64,000 nt of DNA from Psychrobacter fulvigenes (GCF_904846155.1 NZ_CAJGZP010000001.1:2852001-2916000), one strand, 5' to 3'. Shown: positions 9,201 to 20,254, counted from the stretch's first letter. Program-made: numbers and translations. The notes: a model not told the origin generated them from the sequence alone.

Positions 9201-10445
9201 TTACTTAGCAATATCGATGTCTACTCTTGTATTATCTATCTGTTGCAGGTGCTTGTACATCCATGGCGACTTACCATAAAAGGCGCCATTTAATTGCGTT
9301 TGTTCAATCAAGTACTCACGAAAGCGTAGATAAAACTCATTGTCTGGAGACTTAGGCTGCTGCCAAAACTGTTCGAGCGGCTTTGAGTCTGTCAACTTGG
9401 GCGTATTATAAATAGCACGCCCCATTACTTTGGTTGGTTTTTTGTGGTAAACCGATTGTAGCCCAGTGGTGCTGTTGATCGTTATCATCCCAATACTATG
9501 TTTCATGAGGGTTGGCAAGTGCATATCACAACCATAAAACACTCTTGACTCAACTTGGTAGCGCGATGCTAAGCTTGCCACCAACTCACGATAATCTCGA
9601 TGACCGCGATCTAGAGGGTGATGTTTAAAGACCAATTTGTGGCTAGTATCTGCATGCTCGGAGAAGCTGGCTATAATCTCATCAATGAATTGTACAACAT
9701 CACGGTAACCACTATGATGGGTGATTTGTGAGTCATTATGCACTTGCAAGCTAACCAAAAAGTAATTGTTATCTGCTTGAGTAGTGAGATGTTTCTGTAG
9801 TTTTTTATCTGGTAAGTAACCACGTAGCTTTCGCCACGGTGCTTTCAACCATGCTATGGCTTCTTGCCACGCTGTCATTCCACGGTAATGATAATAGTGC
9901 GGATAGCGCGACTTGTACAAGCGTGTAGTTACATAATAAACAATAGCAGCAATACTCAATCGATAAAAACGGTTATGTGTATACAAGGGCTTATCGTTGG
10001 CTTTTTTGAGCGCTTTAATATCAGCGATACTTAAGCGCGAATTACCATTGATGCCATATTCTTGTAAAGTGATGTAGTCAGGCCGTAGGTAACCTTCTTC
10101 AAAGACAAAAAAGGATATGCCTAGTTTCTCACTTAAGCAGGCAGCTTGGGTATGATGCGGTCGGCAGTCGCCAAAACAAACAATCGCGTCTATATCATAT
10201 TCTACAATAAAATCTTGCAGCCACGATGAGAAGTCCGCGAGCGTTCCCGTATAATCATGAGCACCAGCATGCCGATAAAAAAATGCGTCACCTGCATTAA
10301 AATTAATTTTACTAACCTCAATGTTTTGAGTTTCTAAGAATGTAGCAAAGCGGCTAAAAAACCCTCCCATCTTCCCTTGTAACAGCAGGACGTGTCGATG
10401 AGTGAGTAATTGATGCATCGAAGCTGCCATAATATTACATACCAT
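9201..10445 (-). CDS. kpsS: Capsule lipid-linker Kdo transferase KpsS
   Basis: KpsS belongs to the capsule-synthesis Kdo transferase family (Pfam Capsule_synth). It adds the first beta-Kdo residue to phosphatidylglycerol, starting the poly-Kdo linker that anchors group 2 capsules. The protein has the family opening HVLLLQGKMGGFFSRF, a central ICFGDCRPHH-like segment (written VCFGDCRPHH here), then FEEGYLRPDYITL, and the C-terminal HHPLDRGHRDY and ITINSTTGLQ motifs for acceptor and CMP-Kdo handling. Its 414 residues match the single-module length. It is last in the kpsMTEDCS run, 134 bases after kpsC. None of the ATG choices (10445, 10430, 10418) has a strong ribosome site; the longest is given. 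Confidence 0.9.
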   Translation of the reverse strand: MVCNIMAASMHQLLTHRHVLLLQGKMGGFFSRFATFLETQNIEVSKINFNAGDAFFYRHAGAHDYTGTLADFSSWLQDFIVEYDIDAIVCFGDCRPHHTQAACLSEKLGISFFVFEEGYLRPDYITLQEYGINGNSRLSIADIKALKKANDKPLYTHNRFYRLSIAAIVYYVTTRLYKSRYPHYYHYRGMTAWQEAIAWLKAPWRKLRGYLPDKKLQKHLTTQADNNYFLVSLQVHNDSQITHHSGYRDVVQFIDEIIASFSEHADTSHKLVFKHHPLDRGHRDYRELVASLASRYQVESRVFYGCDMHLPTLMKHSIGMITINSTTGLQSVYHKKPTKVMGRAIYNTPKLTDSKPLEQFWQQPKSPDNEFYLRFREYLIEQTQLNGAFYGKSPWMYKHLQQIDNTRVDIDIAK

Positions 10446-10579
10446 TTTTCAAGCGGAATAGGTTATCAAAATAAGCAATCAAAAGAGATACTTATGCATA
10501 ACGAATCTTTAAATTTGCATAAATTATACCTAAAAAGCGGCTAAATGTCGTGAAGTATTGATAGGAACAAGGTTTGAAT

Positions 10580-13138
10580 CTACAAACGAGGTATTATCTT
10601 ACGCAGATGCTGCTGCCATTGATGCCTTAGCTGCATAAAACGCGTAGCAGCTCGGCGCTGCAACTGCTTGGATAGCTTTGACAGATTTTGCGAAGTTATC
10701 ATTGTATCCGTTGATTCACTAGGATTTTGAGTGGTTCCCGTAGATTGTGTGGACGGGTATAAATAATCAATCACCTGCTCTACTTGAGCCAACCCATAAC
10801 CGTCAGGCAGGCGATATAATGGATAGCGTATCAGTGCACAATGGAGCAATTGCTCAAGCGATAATGCTGTGTCTCGCGTGCGTCTTTGTAGATACTCAGC
10901 TTTTGGTGATTGATTTGCATCAATATCAGTCGTCAAGCCCCAACCTGCATAAAATGGCAAGCCATAACAAGTCACTTTTAAACCCCGCAGTAAGGCCTCA
11001 AAACCCGTTAGCGAACTAATCGTATGCACCGCATCGACGCATGCTAAACAATCGGGCATCGCCGTATCATAAGCGACCGCTTGTACCTGCTGTAAGCACC
11101 CTGCTTCGACTTTGCCAGCTCGTAGTCCAGCTTCAACATCTGGATGGGGTTTATAAATAAGATAAGCATTTGGGTTGTCTCGTCTTACACGTTCAATCAA
11201 ACCTCGATTGGTCTTAATCTCTGAACCGCAATACTGCACCGATAAATCATCTTCTACTTGCCCAACGATGAGTAAACGCGGCTTGCCCGATCGCTTTGCA
11301 TCCTGCATCCATTGCATTTTTGCACTGATAGCGCCTTGCTTATTATCAGAACTAACTTCAGCACCGACATTGTACTTACTCACTCGCTGAGTCAGTAGCT
11401 TGTCTCGCAGCACTTTTACTCGCACACTTTGCTTTGATGTTAAATCCTCGCAGCTACGTAATAATGTCTCTAAGTCTGACGGCTGAGTGGCATCATAGTA
11501 GATACCTTGCTGGTCTATCATCACCGATAGTGGTGCGAGTAGCGTTGCACCCAAACCGTTTGAGCGGATAAAACCATCTTCCATACAGTGAATGGCTGGT
11601 ATGTCCGATATCTGCTGCTTTGCAAGTTTACGTTGTAGTTGTTTTTGCACTTGTTGCCGCTTAGCTAAACCCCACACCAATAAGGGCTGCTGATAGTTCA
11701 CTCGGAAATGATCTGGATGCAGTAAATTTTTTAAGCGCGGCTTGGGTTTGATAAATAATGACGTACGCGGCAAATTAACAAAGGCCTTCACAAAAGGCAG
11801 CTTCCAACGGCTGAATTCATATACTGTTAAACCTCCCTCAAGCCGTGCTTGCCAATAGCGATTGGTCTCTAGCCATGCAATCGCCGTTTCAATCTCACAA
11901 GCCTGCTTGGTTGCGGGATCTACATAGTGACTATAATCAATATAAGCACTATAAAATAGCGTGTCTAACGTCGCATTAAGAGTAGTGTTAGCGGCGATTG
12001 AAGATTGTTTTTTTCGCAAGTTGCGCAGTCGCTGGGCAATTGTCACTCGTTTAGAAGATGGCTTTGAGTGTTTTGATAGTTTGGATGACTCTGCAACCGT
12101 TGGCAGTGTTGCTGCAAATGCTAGACGACGCTGTTTGACGGTTTCAAGCAAATGTTTTGGTGCACCGCTATCATCGGTAAGACCCCAACCACTATACCAA
12201 TTGACGCCAAAGCAATGCACCGTTTTACCCAGCATTAAGGCTTCAAAACCCATATGTGAGCTGACCGTATAGACATGATTTACTTGCGCAAGCAGTGCAA
12301 TTGGATTGAGCGCTTGGGTTAATAGTCGAACGTTTTTGGGCAGTTTTAAATCAGTAAGATAGCCTGACTTTGCTGCTGGATGAGCCTTGATCCAAATGTG
12401 CGCATCAGGATGGTTACGGCAGGCGGTCTTTAACATCTGCTTAAACTGACGTTTATCCGCACCGGCACCTTTGATGGAGGCATCGCCTGCGACTTGATCA
12501 ATTAATAGTACGTGCGATTTTGACGAGTGTTCTTTTAGGTGATTGACACTTGCTTCAGCAGCCAGCTTATCCAATGATGGGCAAGACATGACAGCATTAT
12601 ATTTACTCAGTTTCTCTTCACAAATACGTGTCATTAACTGCTGCGCATGTTTTTTGTCGAAAATCTTGCTATCAGAGTTTGAGCATTCTTTGGCACGCGC
12701 AACAATTATTTGCTCAAGGCGTGAACTATGGGTCAGATCAAAATAAATACCCACATCATCGACGATCACACTTAGTCCATAACGGCTACTGGTGCCTGAA
12801 TCTAATGAGCGCAAAAAGCCATCTTCGATACTTAAGGCCGTAAGATTTTGATGATCAGCAGTCTTTTTCGCTCGTCGATAGCTTTTTTTATGACCCCAGC
12901 CAATGAAAGCTTCAGGTGTCTCAAAATCTGAACTAAAACGCTGCGTTAATCCTGACCACGGATACCAGCGCTGAATATTTGCTTGCATGATATCTGATAG
13001 CAGTAAATTATTATGGAGCATGCCCTTGCCAACCACTGCCAAATGGTTTGGTATCTTGGACTGCAAAGATGACAAAAGGATGTCATCAGAAGTAGACGCA
13101 ACAGCCACTCTACTTTGACTATCCGTACTTTTTGCCAT
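10580..13138 (-). CDS. kpsC: Two-module capsule Kdo transferase KpsC
   Basis: KpsC extends the poly-beta-Kdo linker by alternating two linkages, one per module, on the cytoplasmic face of the inner membrane. Both modules are visible: the first has SIEDGFLRSLDSGT and later WIKAHPAAKSGY and VSSHMGFEALMLGK; the second repeats the pattern as CMEDGFIRSNGLGA, IYKPHPDVEAGLR and ISSLTGFEALLRG. Each ends with a GWGLT segment. The 852-residue length is slightly above the usual ~670-700, partly from a Ser/Lys-rich linker between the modules and a polar C-terminal tail. The ATG at 13138 has an AAGGAT site. It sits between kpsD and kpsS. Confidence 0.93.
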   Translation of the reverse strand: MAKSTDSQSRVAVASTSDDILLSSLQSKIPNHLAVVGKGMLHNNLLLSDIMQANIQRWYPWSGLTQRFSSDFETPEAFIGWGHKKSYRRAKKTADHQNLTALSIEDGFLRSLDSGTSSRYGLSVIVDDVGIYFDLTHSSRLEQIIVARAKECSNSDSKIFDKKHAQQLMTRICEEKLSKYNAVMSCPSLDKLAAEASVNHLKEHSSKSHVLLIDQVAGDASIKGAGADKRQFKQMLKTACRNHPDAHIWIKAHPAAKSGYLTDLKLPKNVRLLTQALNPIALLAQVNHVYTVSSHMGFEALMLGKTVHCFGVNWYSGWGLTDDSGAPKHLLETVKQRRLAFAATLPTVAESSKLSKHSKPSSKRVTIAQRLRNLRKKQSSIAANTTLNATLDTLFYSAYIDYSHYVDPATKQACEIETAIAWLETNRYWQARLEGGLTVYEFSRWKLPFVKAFVNLPRTSLFIKPKPRLKNLLHPDHFRVNYQQPLLVWGLAKRQQVQKQLQRKLAKQQISDIPAIHCMEDGFIRSNGLGATLLAPLSVMIDQQGIYYDATQPSDLETLLRSCEDLTSKQSVRVKVLRDKLLTQRVSKYNVGAEVSSDNKQGAISAKMQWMQDAKRSGKPRLLIVGQVEDDLSVQYCGSEIKTNRGLIERVRRDNPNAYLIYKPHPDVEAGLRAGKVEAGCLQQVQAVAYDTAMPDCLACVDAVHTISSLTGFEALLRGLKVTCYGLPFYAGWGLTTDIDANQSPKAEYLQRRTRDTALSLEQLLHCALIRYPLYRLPDGYGLAQVEQVIDYLYPSTQSTGTTQNPSESTDTMITSQNLSKLSKQLQRRAATRFMQLRHQWQQHLRKIIPRL

Positions 13139-13198
13139 CTTTAATATCCTTTTTGATTATTTACGACTTAACTTACGTATCTAGCATGGACAGATTAG

Positions 13199-14977
13199 TT
13201 ACAAGTCTAAAATAACTTTAGCTGCGACTGCTAACTGATAAACAATCTGTGATATTCCACGTGTGATTTCTACACGTTTGGTTTTGACCTTTGGCAACAC
13301 CATGATCTCGTCGCCTTGCTGAATGCGATAAGCGGTATTGACCACTTCATTCGCCCCATTTTGATGAATAATCAGAATCTCTTTGGTGTCGGCATTATCA
13401 CCAAAGCCACCTGAATTGGCAATATAATCGCCAACCGTAAAGTCTGGATTATACGTCAATGCGCCTTGTGCTCGCACCTGACCATTGACGGTAATCACTG
13501 AGGTTTGCGCCGGTATTTCAATAACGTCGCCCTGCTGTAAAATGATGTCCTGCCAAGAATTTGGTACGACCACTATTTGACCATCAGGGTTTACATTACG
13601 CGCTTTCGCCACGAACTGTTTAACCAAATTGGCGTCATCTTGGCGTAATGCTGCCTCTTCGCGCGTCGTTGATTGAGTCGCAAGCGTTAACTCTTCCAAG
13701 CGATCAAGCGACTCATTAATCATGCGTTTTTGCTGCTCAGCCACTGACTCACGGTAAATAGTCAAATGAGTGAGCTTGGCTAATGGGCTTGGTTGTAATT
13801 GCGGTACAATGTCTTTCAAACGCGCACCATAGGGTACGACCATAGCGCCATTACCTGTATGTGCACCTTTAACTTGTACCGCGATAGTGCCTGCATAGCG
13901 GTCTGAGGTGACAACCATCTGGTCGCCATTATACACAGGAACGTTTTGTGCCTCGGCAAGCGAATAGTACTCTGCAGTTTGCGCGCGCCCTGCACTACGA
14001 GTGATACTTACGTTGGTTGCATTGGCGGCTGGATTGGCAACCTGTAATACATCTCCAATCGTCAAGTCGCTCACATCAAACTCGAAAGTATATTCGTTCT
14101 GAACTTGCCCGCCGACTGCAAAGGTTTTTTTCTGCGGAGCGACAGTGATCACATCGCCATCACGGAAAGAAAAAGGCTGCAATTTACCTGCTAATAAAAA
14201 GTCATATAAGTTGACTTGCTGTAGCAGTTGACCATTACGTTTTATTTGAATATCGATATAACTACCGCGAGTTGGATCAACGCCGCCTGCCCGATCTAGA
14301 TACGACAGTACAGAGTCTGCGGCAAGACCGCCATAATAACCTGGTTGCTTGACAAAACCAGTGACAAACACCTTAACGGGCTGCGCCTGCTCTAATGAGG
14401 CGTACACGCCAACGTTTGAGCGATAAATTCGGCTAACAGCACTTTTGACCACGTTTTGTAGATTGCCGTTCTGTACACCAGAGACACGAACTGGACCGAC
14501 GTTAGGCAAGAAAATATTACCCTGCGGGTCGACGGTCATAGTCGAAGCAAACTGATAAGCACCCCACATACGTACCTGCACGTTATCACCAGGATTGATG
14601 ATGTAGCTGTCATTGAAGGTGGAACCAGAAGTGGTAGAAAATGCCCCGCGAAATAGTTGCTCACCGAACATCAGATCTTGAGTGTTAATATCTTGGTAAG
14701 GACGCGTGGTATTAATCACCGATTGACTTGGCAAACTTGCCGCATTCACAGCCTCTTGCGTCGTGGCCTGTCCAGGCACGCCGCCTGCAAATGCTTGCGT
14801 CGAGACATTGATATTACTTCGGTTCTGATTCTGACTACTATTGGCACTGGTACCAAAACTCGACCCTGCTATCTGATCAGCGTAGCTGGTTGCTGCTAAC
14901 GCTGAGATACTAGTCGCAGCCATCGTCAAACTGATCACTTTGATCATCGTCACGAGCGGACGTGGTTTCATGTTCAT
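13199..14977 (-). CDS. kpsD: Capsular polysaccharide export protein, KpsD/CtrA-like (periplasmic/outer-membrane OPX)
   Basis: Outer-membrane polysaccharide export (OPX) proteins carry finished capsule from the KpsE-KpsMT complex to the surface. After an N-terminal signal peptide ending near SALAATSYA, a Poly_export domain contains YIINPGDNVQVRMWG and PQGNIFLPNVGPVRVSG. Several SLBB beta-grasp domains follow (for example VFVTGFVKQPGYY, and VITVNGQVRAQGALTYN). The chosen start at 14977 has AAGGAAT at good spacing and puts the signal peptide at the N-terminus; the longer form from 15049 would overlap kpsE. No lipobox cysteine is visible, which fits the KpsD type better than lipoprotein Wza. About 592 residues, close to E. 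coli KpsD. Confidence 0.88.
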   Translation of the reverse strand: MNMKPRPLVTMIKVISLTMAATSISALAATSYADQIAGSSFGTSANSSQNQNRSNINVSTQAFAGGVPGQATTQEAVNAASLPSQSVINTTRPYQDINTQDLMFGEQLFRGAFSTTSGSTFNDSYIINPGDNVQVRMWGAYQFASTMTVDPQGNIFLPNVGPVRVSGVQNGNLQNVVKSAVSRIYRSNVGVYASLEQAQPVKVFVTGFVKQPGYYGGLAADSVLSYLDRAGGVDPTRGSYIDIQIKRNGQLLQQVNLYDFLLAGKLQPFSFRDGDVITVAPQKKTFAVGGQVQNEYTFEFDVSDLTIGDVLQVANPAANATNVSITRSAGRAQTAEYYSLAEAQNVPVYNGDQMVVTSDRYAGTIAVQVKGAHTGNGAMVVPYGARLKDIVPQLQPSPLAKLTHLTIYRESVAEQQKRMINESLDRLEELTLATQSTTREEAALRQDDANLVKQFVAKARNVNPDGQIVVVPNSWQDIILQQGDVIEIPAQTSVITVNGQVRAQGALTYNPDFTVGDYIANSGGFGDNADTKEILIIHQNGANEVVNTAYRIQQGDEIMVLPKVKTKRVEITRGISQIVYQLAVAAKVILDL

Positions 14978-15032
14978 GAGCGGTATTCCTTTGCTGATCT
15001 GTCGATCATTGCTGATATCTGGGGTATTAGAA

Positions 15033-16139
15033 CTAGCTACGATGGTCACGTATCACAGCCATGACCAAACGTACAAAACCATAAAGCATCAAGAGTAGCG
15101 CCAAAGACGTCCAAATAATATAAGCACGACGCGGATACAATGCCTCTTCCGCCTCATAAGGCGTTGAGATGACAATCAGGTTTTTCATCTTTTTAAAGGC
15201 TTCTAAGCGTGCCTTTTCAAGCGATGATAGTGATAGTTTGTATAACTCGGTAGCAAAATCGACATCCGCTTTAATCGTTTCAAACTGCACGGCTTGACGG
15301 TTAAGCTTGGTGGTGTTCGGTGAGGTCAGTTTGGTTTGCTCTTGGCGAATTTGCTCTTCAACCGCTTTTATCTGGCTTCTTAACGACACCACTTGTGGCG
15401 CATCAGGATTCAAATAGCTGAGCAGTTGGCGCTCTTCAGTACGCAGTGAGCTTAATTGTGCCTGTAAGCTGCCAATCAGTTGGTTCACTATCTGCGCATT
15501 GGCTTGCGGATCATAAATCTCATTGGTGTTTTGATAAGTAAGCAGCTGCTCTTTCGCTTCGTTTAAGCGATCTTGCGATTCATCTAGCTGAGTCTCAGCG
15601 AACACCAACTGATCGCGAGCAACCTCTTGCGAGATACGGTTCACAAACTGCTCAGACTCACCTAAGATGGCTTTATTAAGCTCAAAAGCATAAGCGGAGT
15701 CAAAGGCTTCTGTTGAGACCGATAAAATATAGCTTTGCTCATCAAGATTAATATGCACCCGCTTTTTGAAGTACTCAAGCAGTTCTTCTTGTGAAGCTTC
15801 TGGATCTATCTCGTTAATAGGGTCTGAGCCATCAACATGATAAGCCTCACGAAACTTGAATTTATTATCAAGACGTTTGACCATATCATTAGACAAGATA
15901 TATTCTGTCAGATAGGTCGCATCTTCTTTACTGGTACTATTTACACCCAATAGAGCCGATAGACCACCACCAGCTGGCACGCCCGACTCACTAACTTGTT
16001 TCACCACCACTTCAGCGGTTGATATAAAGCGTGGATGTGCAAGTGTCATCACATAAAAGATCACCAGCACCCAAGGGAGGATCACCAAGCCGATAAACAG
16101 CGAGAAGTTAATGATCTTATTTTTTTGCTTTGTGGACAT
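15033..16139 (-). CDS. kpsE: Capsule export inner-membrane protein, KpsE/CtrB/BexC-like (PCP-3)
   Basis: KpsE-type proteins bridge the KpsMT ABC transporter and the outer-membrane exporter. The sequence shows an N-terminal membrane helix (LFIGLVILPWVLVIFYVMTL), a Wzz-like periplasmic segment starting HPRFISTAEVVVKQ, a long heptad-rich region (about residues 150-300), and a final helix IIWTSLALLLMLYGFVRLVM preceded by the proline-containing EEALYPRRA segment typical of PCP proteins. The start at 16139 is one of three close ATGs (also 16148, and the ORF limit at 16184); the gene overlaps the 3' end of kpsT, which implies translational coupling. Length of about 368 residues is normal. Confidence 0.88.
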   Translation of the reverse strand: MSTKQKNKIINFSLFIGLVILPWVLVIFYVMTLAHPRFISTAEVVVKQVSESGVPAGGGLSALLGVNSTSKEDATYLTEYILSNDMVKRLDNKFKFREAYHVDGSDPINEIDPEASQEELLEYFKKRVHINLDEQSYILSVSTEAFDSAYAFELNKAILGESEQFVNRISQEVARDQLVFAETQLDESQDRLNEAKEQLLTYQNTNEIYDPQANAQIVNQLIGSLQAQLSSLRTEERQLLSYLNPDAPQVVSLRSQIKAVEEQIRQEQTKLTSPNTTKLNRQAVQFETIKADVDFATELYKLSLSSLEKARLEAFKKMKNLIVISTPYEAEEALYPRRAYIIWTSLALLLMLYGFVRLVMAVIRDHRS

Positions 16140-16788
16140 GCTCTTCATATACTTCAATCGCTTCTTTTGTATCGTTAAACACATGTGCTGTTTGATCCAT
16201 TAACACAATACCAATATCGCAGTTACGCTTAATGTCACCAATATTATGCGACACTATCAAAAACCCTGCTTGCTCACGGCGAGCCGCAAGAATCGCTTCA
16301 CTGCGCTTTCGGAATGCAGCATCACCCACAGCGCCAGCCTCATCAAGCATATAATAATCAAAATCAAACGCTAAACTTAAACCAAAGGTTAAGCGTGCCT
16401 TCATACCTGATGAGTAGCTTTTAACCGGCATGTCAAAGTAATTGCCAATATCAGCAAACTCTTCAACAAAGCGAATCTTTTCGTCAATGTAAGGACCGCT
16501 AGAGTAAAGACGACAAACAAAACGGACGTTTTGGCGACCAGTCAAACTGCCTTGGAAGCCCCCTGCCACGCCTACTGGCCATGATATCGTTGAGTCAGTG
16601 ATGATCTCACCATGATCTGGCTCATCAAGCCCGCAAATAATACGCAGCAACGTTGATTTACCCGCGCCATTACGGCCGAGCAAACCAACACTTTGTTTAT
16701 CACCAATGGTCAGGTTTAAATCTTTAAATAGATAATGCCGACCTTGCTTGGTCATAAATGATTTAGAAATATTTCTAATTTCAATCAA
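16117..16788 (-). CDS. kpsT: Capsule ABC transporter ATPase KpsT
   Basis: KpsT powers export of the lipid-linked capsule across the inner membrane. Walker A is GRNGAGKS at residues 38-45, the signature region is YSSGMKARL (the degenerate form usual in polysaccharide exporters), Walker B is YYMLDEAGAVGD and the H-loop is IVSHN. The 223-residue length matches KpsT. The start codon is TTG at 16788 with an AAAGG site upstream; no ATG fits, because translation from TTG gives the normal beginning IEIRNISKSF. It overlaps kpsE by about 23 bases and follows kpsM after 64 bases. Confidence 0.93.
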   Translation of the reverse strand: MIEIRNISKSFMTKQGRHYLFKDLNLTIGDKQSVGLLGRNGAGKSTLLRIICGLDEPDHGEIITDSTISWPVGVAGGFQGSLTGRQNVRFVCRLYSSGPYIDEKIRFVEEFADIGNYFDMPVKSYSSGMKARLTFGLSLAFDFDYYMLDEAGAVGDAAFRKRSEAILAARREQAGFLIVSHNIGDIKRNCDIGIVLMDQTAHVFNDTKEAIEVYEEHVHKAKK

Positions 16789-16852
16789 TTACTTACCTTT
16801 GTTATATCTTATACGATTAAACCTAACGAGAGCGAATCATGTCGCGCTCAGC

Positions 16853-17653
16853 TTATTTATAGAGCAATAACCCGAAAAAATTTACCGCGAACATCCACTT
16901 TAAAAAATACCCTATATCTACATGGTAGACGGGATAGTTAGGAGCAAATGCGTGACGTATCAGCTCAATATTATGAATAAATGGGTTATAGAGCAGATAA
17001 CTAAAGTAAGGCTCAGGAATAATATGGATAGGATAAATAATACCTGAGGTAAAATATAATATAGTAAAAAATATTGTAATTACCTTTGATATTTCACCGC
17101 CATAGAATCCAACTACCATCATAATTAATGCAACGCCAAAACTGAATATAAAGAGGGTAGCCCAACAAAATAAGACAATGTGTAGGTTTTCTAAACTGGC
17201 ATATATATCAAAAAAAGCCAAGCCAAATAGTAATAATATTGAAGTGAAAAAATAAATAACCAGTTCTAAGAAAGAACGCGCAATAATCACATCAATGTGC
17301 TTAATTGAGCGATACATTAATAAGCCTTTATTAGCTTCAACTGCTCCCAAAGCTCTTGTTGCTATCTTTTGGAACATCCGGAACGGAACCATGCCAGCGA
17401 CTAAAAACAATGAAAAATCCATTCCAGGTACTAAGCGCTCACGAATGGCACCAAATATCACAAGGAAAATCAGTACTTGAAAAAGAACTTCTAACGGCGC
17501 CCATAGGTAGCCCAAACGATAGCCACCAAAGCGCGTCTGCAGCTCTCGCATCAGCAAAGCATGAAATGCTGCGCCCATGACTTTGAGGCCACTACGGCGC
17601 TTAACAGGACGATAAGGAGGGAGCTGTATAGACATAGCGTTACAGGACTTCAC
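16853..17653 (-). CDS. kpsM: Capsule ABC transporter permease KpsM
   Basis: This is the ABC-2 type membrane subunit that with KpsT moves phospholipid-linked capsule across the inner membrane. After a basic N-terminus (VKRRSGLKVMG) there is an amphipathic stretch with MRELQTRFGGYRLGYLWAPLE, the hallmark of this permease family, and six predicted membrane segments. The 266-residue length is normal. The start is a GTG at 17653 with AGGGA upstream; an ATG lies six codons in, at 17635. It is the first gene of the kps operon, so the operon promoter should lie in 17654-17825, where I see no ops/JUMPstart element and no clear hexamers. Confidence 0.9.
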   Translation of the reverse strand: MKSCNAMSIQLPPYRPVKRRSGLKVMGAAFHALLMRELQTRFGGYRLGYLWAPLEVLFQVLIFLVIFGAIRERLVPGMDFSLFLVAGMVPFRMFQKIATRALGAVEANKGLLMYRSIKHIDVIIARSFLELVIYFFTSILLLFGLAFFDIYASLENLHIVLFCWATLFIFSFGVALIMMVVGFYGGEISKVITIFFTILYFTSGIIYPIHIIPEPYFSYLLYNPFIHNIELIRHAFAPNYPVYHVDIGYFLKWMFAVNFFGLLLYK

Positions 17654-17825
17654 TAAAAATAGTCCCTATGATAAGTAAGCGGGACATAAGTTACAACAAT
17701 TAATCTGTGAGTAAACAGATAAACCTATGATTTAGCAAGAAATGAGTAAGTTTAAGAGGGACAGGCGCGAGTCAGTTTTTAGACCATATCACTATTACAC
17801 GTTGTCTTTAGCGGTTTTCTTTAGG

Positions 17826-17862
17826 CAAAAAAAAACCAATCGCAAAGGATTGGGTTTTTAAG
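17826..17862 (-). terminator. Intrinsic terminator after the tRNA gene
   Basis: Read on the minus strand, AACCCAATC pairs with GATTGGTT around a short loop and is followed by a long T run. It lies about 25 bases past the 3' end of the tRNA and would separate the tRNA transcript from the kps operon. Confidence 0.75.
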
Positions 17863-17886
17863 TAGTATGAGCTACTACGATATAAA

Positions 17887-17963
17887 TGGTGGCGATGGAG
17901 AGACTTGAACTCTCGACCTCACGATTATGAGTCGTGCGCTCTAACCAGCTGAGCTACATCGCC
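17887..17963 (-). tRNA. tRNA with anticodon CAT, probably elongator tRNA-Met
   Basis: The 77-base minus-strand sequence folds as a standard tRNA: acceptor stem GGCGATG/CATCGCC, D arm GCTCAGCTGGTTAGAGC, anticodon stem CACGA/TCGTG around loop CTCATAA, T arm with GTTCAAGTC, and an encoded CCA end. A CAT anticodon can be initiator Met, elongator Met or lysidine-modified Ile2. The paired first acceptor bases argue against initiator; the A5-U68 pair looks more like elongator Met than Ile2. Its 3' end faces the capsule operon. Confidence 0.93.
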
Positions 17964-18156
17964 ATTTAAGGCTCGGTATAATACCGATACAGGTGACTAT
18001 CGTCAACCCCTAAACAGCATTATTTCAAAAAAACTTATTATTTTTATCAAAATAACGTCTAACCAACATTCACAGTCTGTAATCAGCGATTAAAAACCGA
18101 ATGCTTTGATAGCTATTGCTGCTGTCTTTATGCATTAAACTTTAAATACTAAAAAA

Positions 18157-18516
<360 letters not shown>

Positions 18517-18593
18517 TAGTATAGCAAACCTAATACCTGTGTGGAAACTTCTTTTGGGGTTATTTGTATTTTGTGGATGCCTATTACACAGAG

Positions 18594-18890
<297 letters not shown>

Positions 18891-18981
18891 TTATTTAATA
18901 ACACTATTTTATTTAAAAACACTATAGTCCGTTAATCAAAATAGTCCGTCAGCCAAAATGCCACTAACGAATTTTAAATAT

Positions 18982-19563
<582 letters not shown>

Positions 19564-19599
19564 TTAACACTTATCTGCTACATTTGTTATAACACCCAA

Positions 19600-19630
19600 T
19601 TTACATTTGCGCTGCATGCTTTGCTACAAT
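19600..19630 (+). promoter_or_regulatory. Candidate smpB promoter
   Basis: TTTACA (19600-19605) and TACAAT (19625-19630) form a sigma70-like pair with a long 19-base spacer. A small stem (CTCATCT/AGATGAG, about 19642-19664) lies between it and the smpB ribosome site. Weakly supported. Confidence 0.35.
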
Positions 19631-19689
19631 ACTCGGTTCGACTCATCTCGTACTTAAGATGAGGAACCAGTCAGACGAGGACAGACATT

Positions 19690-20166
19690 ATGTCAAAGAG
19701 ATCAAAAAAACCTGACAATCAAATCTGTGCCAACAAAAAGGCTCGTCACGAGTACTTTATTGAAGAGACTTTTGAGGCAGGATTGTCACTGCAAGGTTGG
19801 GAAGTAAAAGCCATTCGTGCAGGTAAAATGTCGATTACCGAAGCGTATATCATATTCCGTAATGGTGAGGCATTCTTATTTGGGGCACATATTCAGCCGC
19901 TGTTATCGAGCTCGACCCATGTCAGCCCTGATAGTATTCGTACCCGCAAGCTGCTACTCAATCGCCGCGAAATCGATAAGCTGTATGGCGCAGTCAACCA
20001 AAAAGGCTATGCCTGCGTACCGCTGTCTTGCTATTGGAAACGTTCGATGGTGAAGTGTCAGATTGCGCTGGCTGTCGGTAAAAAACAACACGATAAACGC
20101 AAAACCCTAAAAGATCGTGATTGGGAACGTGATAAGCAGCGCGGCTTTAAGCAGCATTTAGACTAA
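19690..20166 (+). CDS. smpB: SsrA-binding protein SmpB
   Basis: SmpB binds tmRNA and delivers it to stalled ribosomes for trans-translation. The family landmarks are present: [18 protein letters not shown], then [13 protein letters not shown], and the basic C-terminal tail [17 protein letters not shown] that enters the mRNA channel. Its 158 residues are normal. The ATG at 19690 is preceded by GAGGAC. It is transcribed divergently from coaD and ends before a strong terminator. The tmRNA gene ssrA is not visible in the window. Confidence 0.97.
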   Translation: MSKRSKKPDNQICANKKARHEYFIEETFEAGLSLQGWEVKAIRAGKMSITEAYIIFRNGEAFLFGAHIQPLLSSSTHVSPDSIRTRKLLLNRREIDKLYGAVNQKGYACVPLSCYWKRSMVKCQIALAVGKKQHDKRKTLKDRDWERDKQRGFKQHLD

Positions 20167-20212
20167 AACCAATTAGATGAAAACTAAGCCGTTAAATCTA
20201 ATAGCCTGCAAC

Positions 20213-20254
20213 TAAAACGGACGATTCAATCTAGGTTGAGTCGTCCGTTTTTTT
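20213..20254 (+). terminator. Intrinsic terminator of smpB
   Basis: AAACGGACGA-TTCAA pairs with TTGAG-TCGTCCGTTT around a short loop, followed by a T run. It lies about 50 bases after the smpB stop. Confidence 0.88.

Noticed and set aside
17654..17963. Genomic-island attachment site at the tRNA 3' end
   Set aside because: The capsule operon begins next to the tRNA 3' end, but I find no direct repeat of the tRNA end on the far side of the cluster and no integrase.
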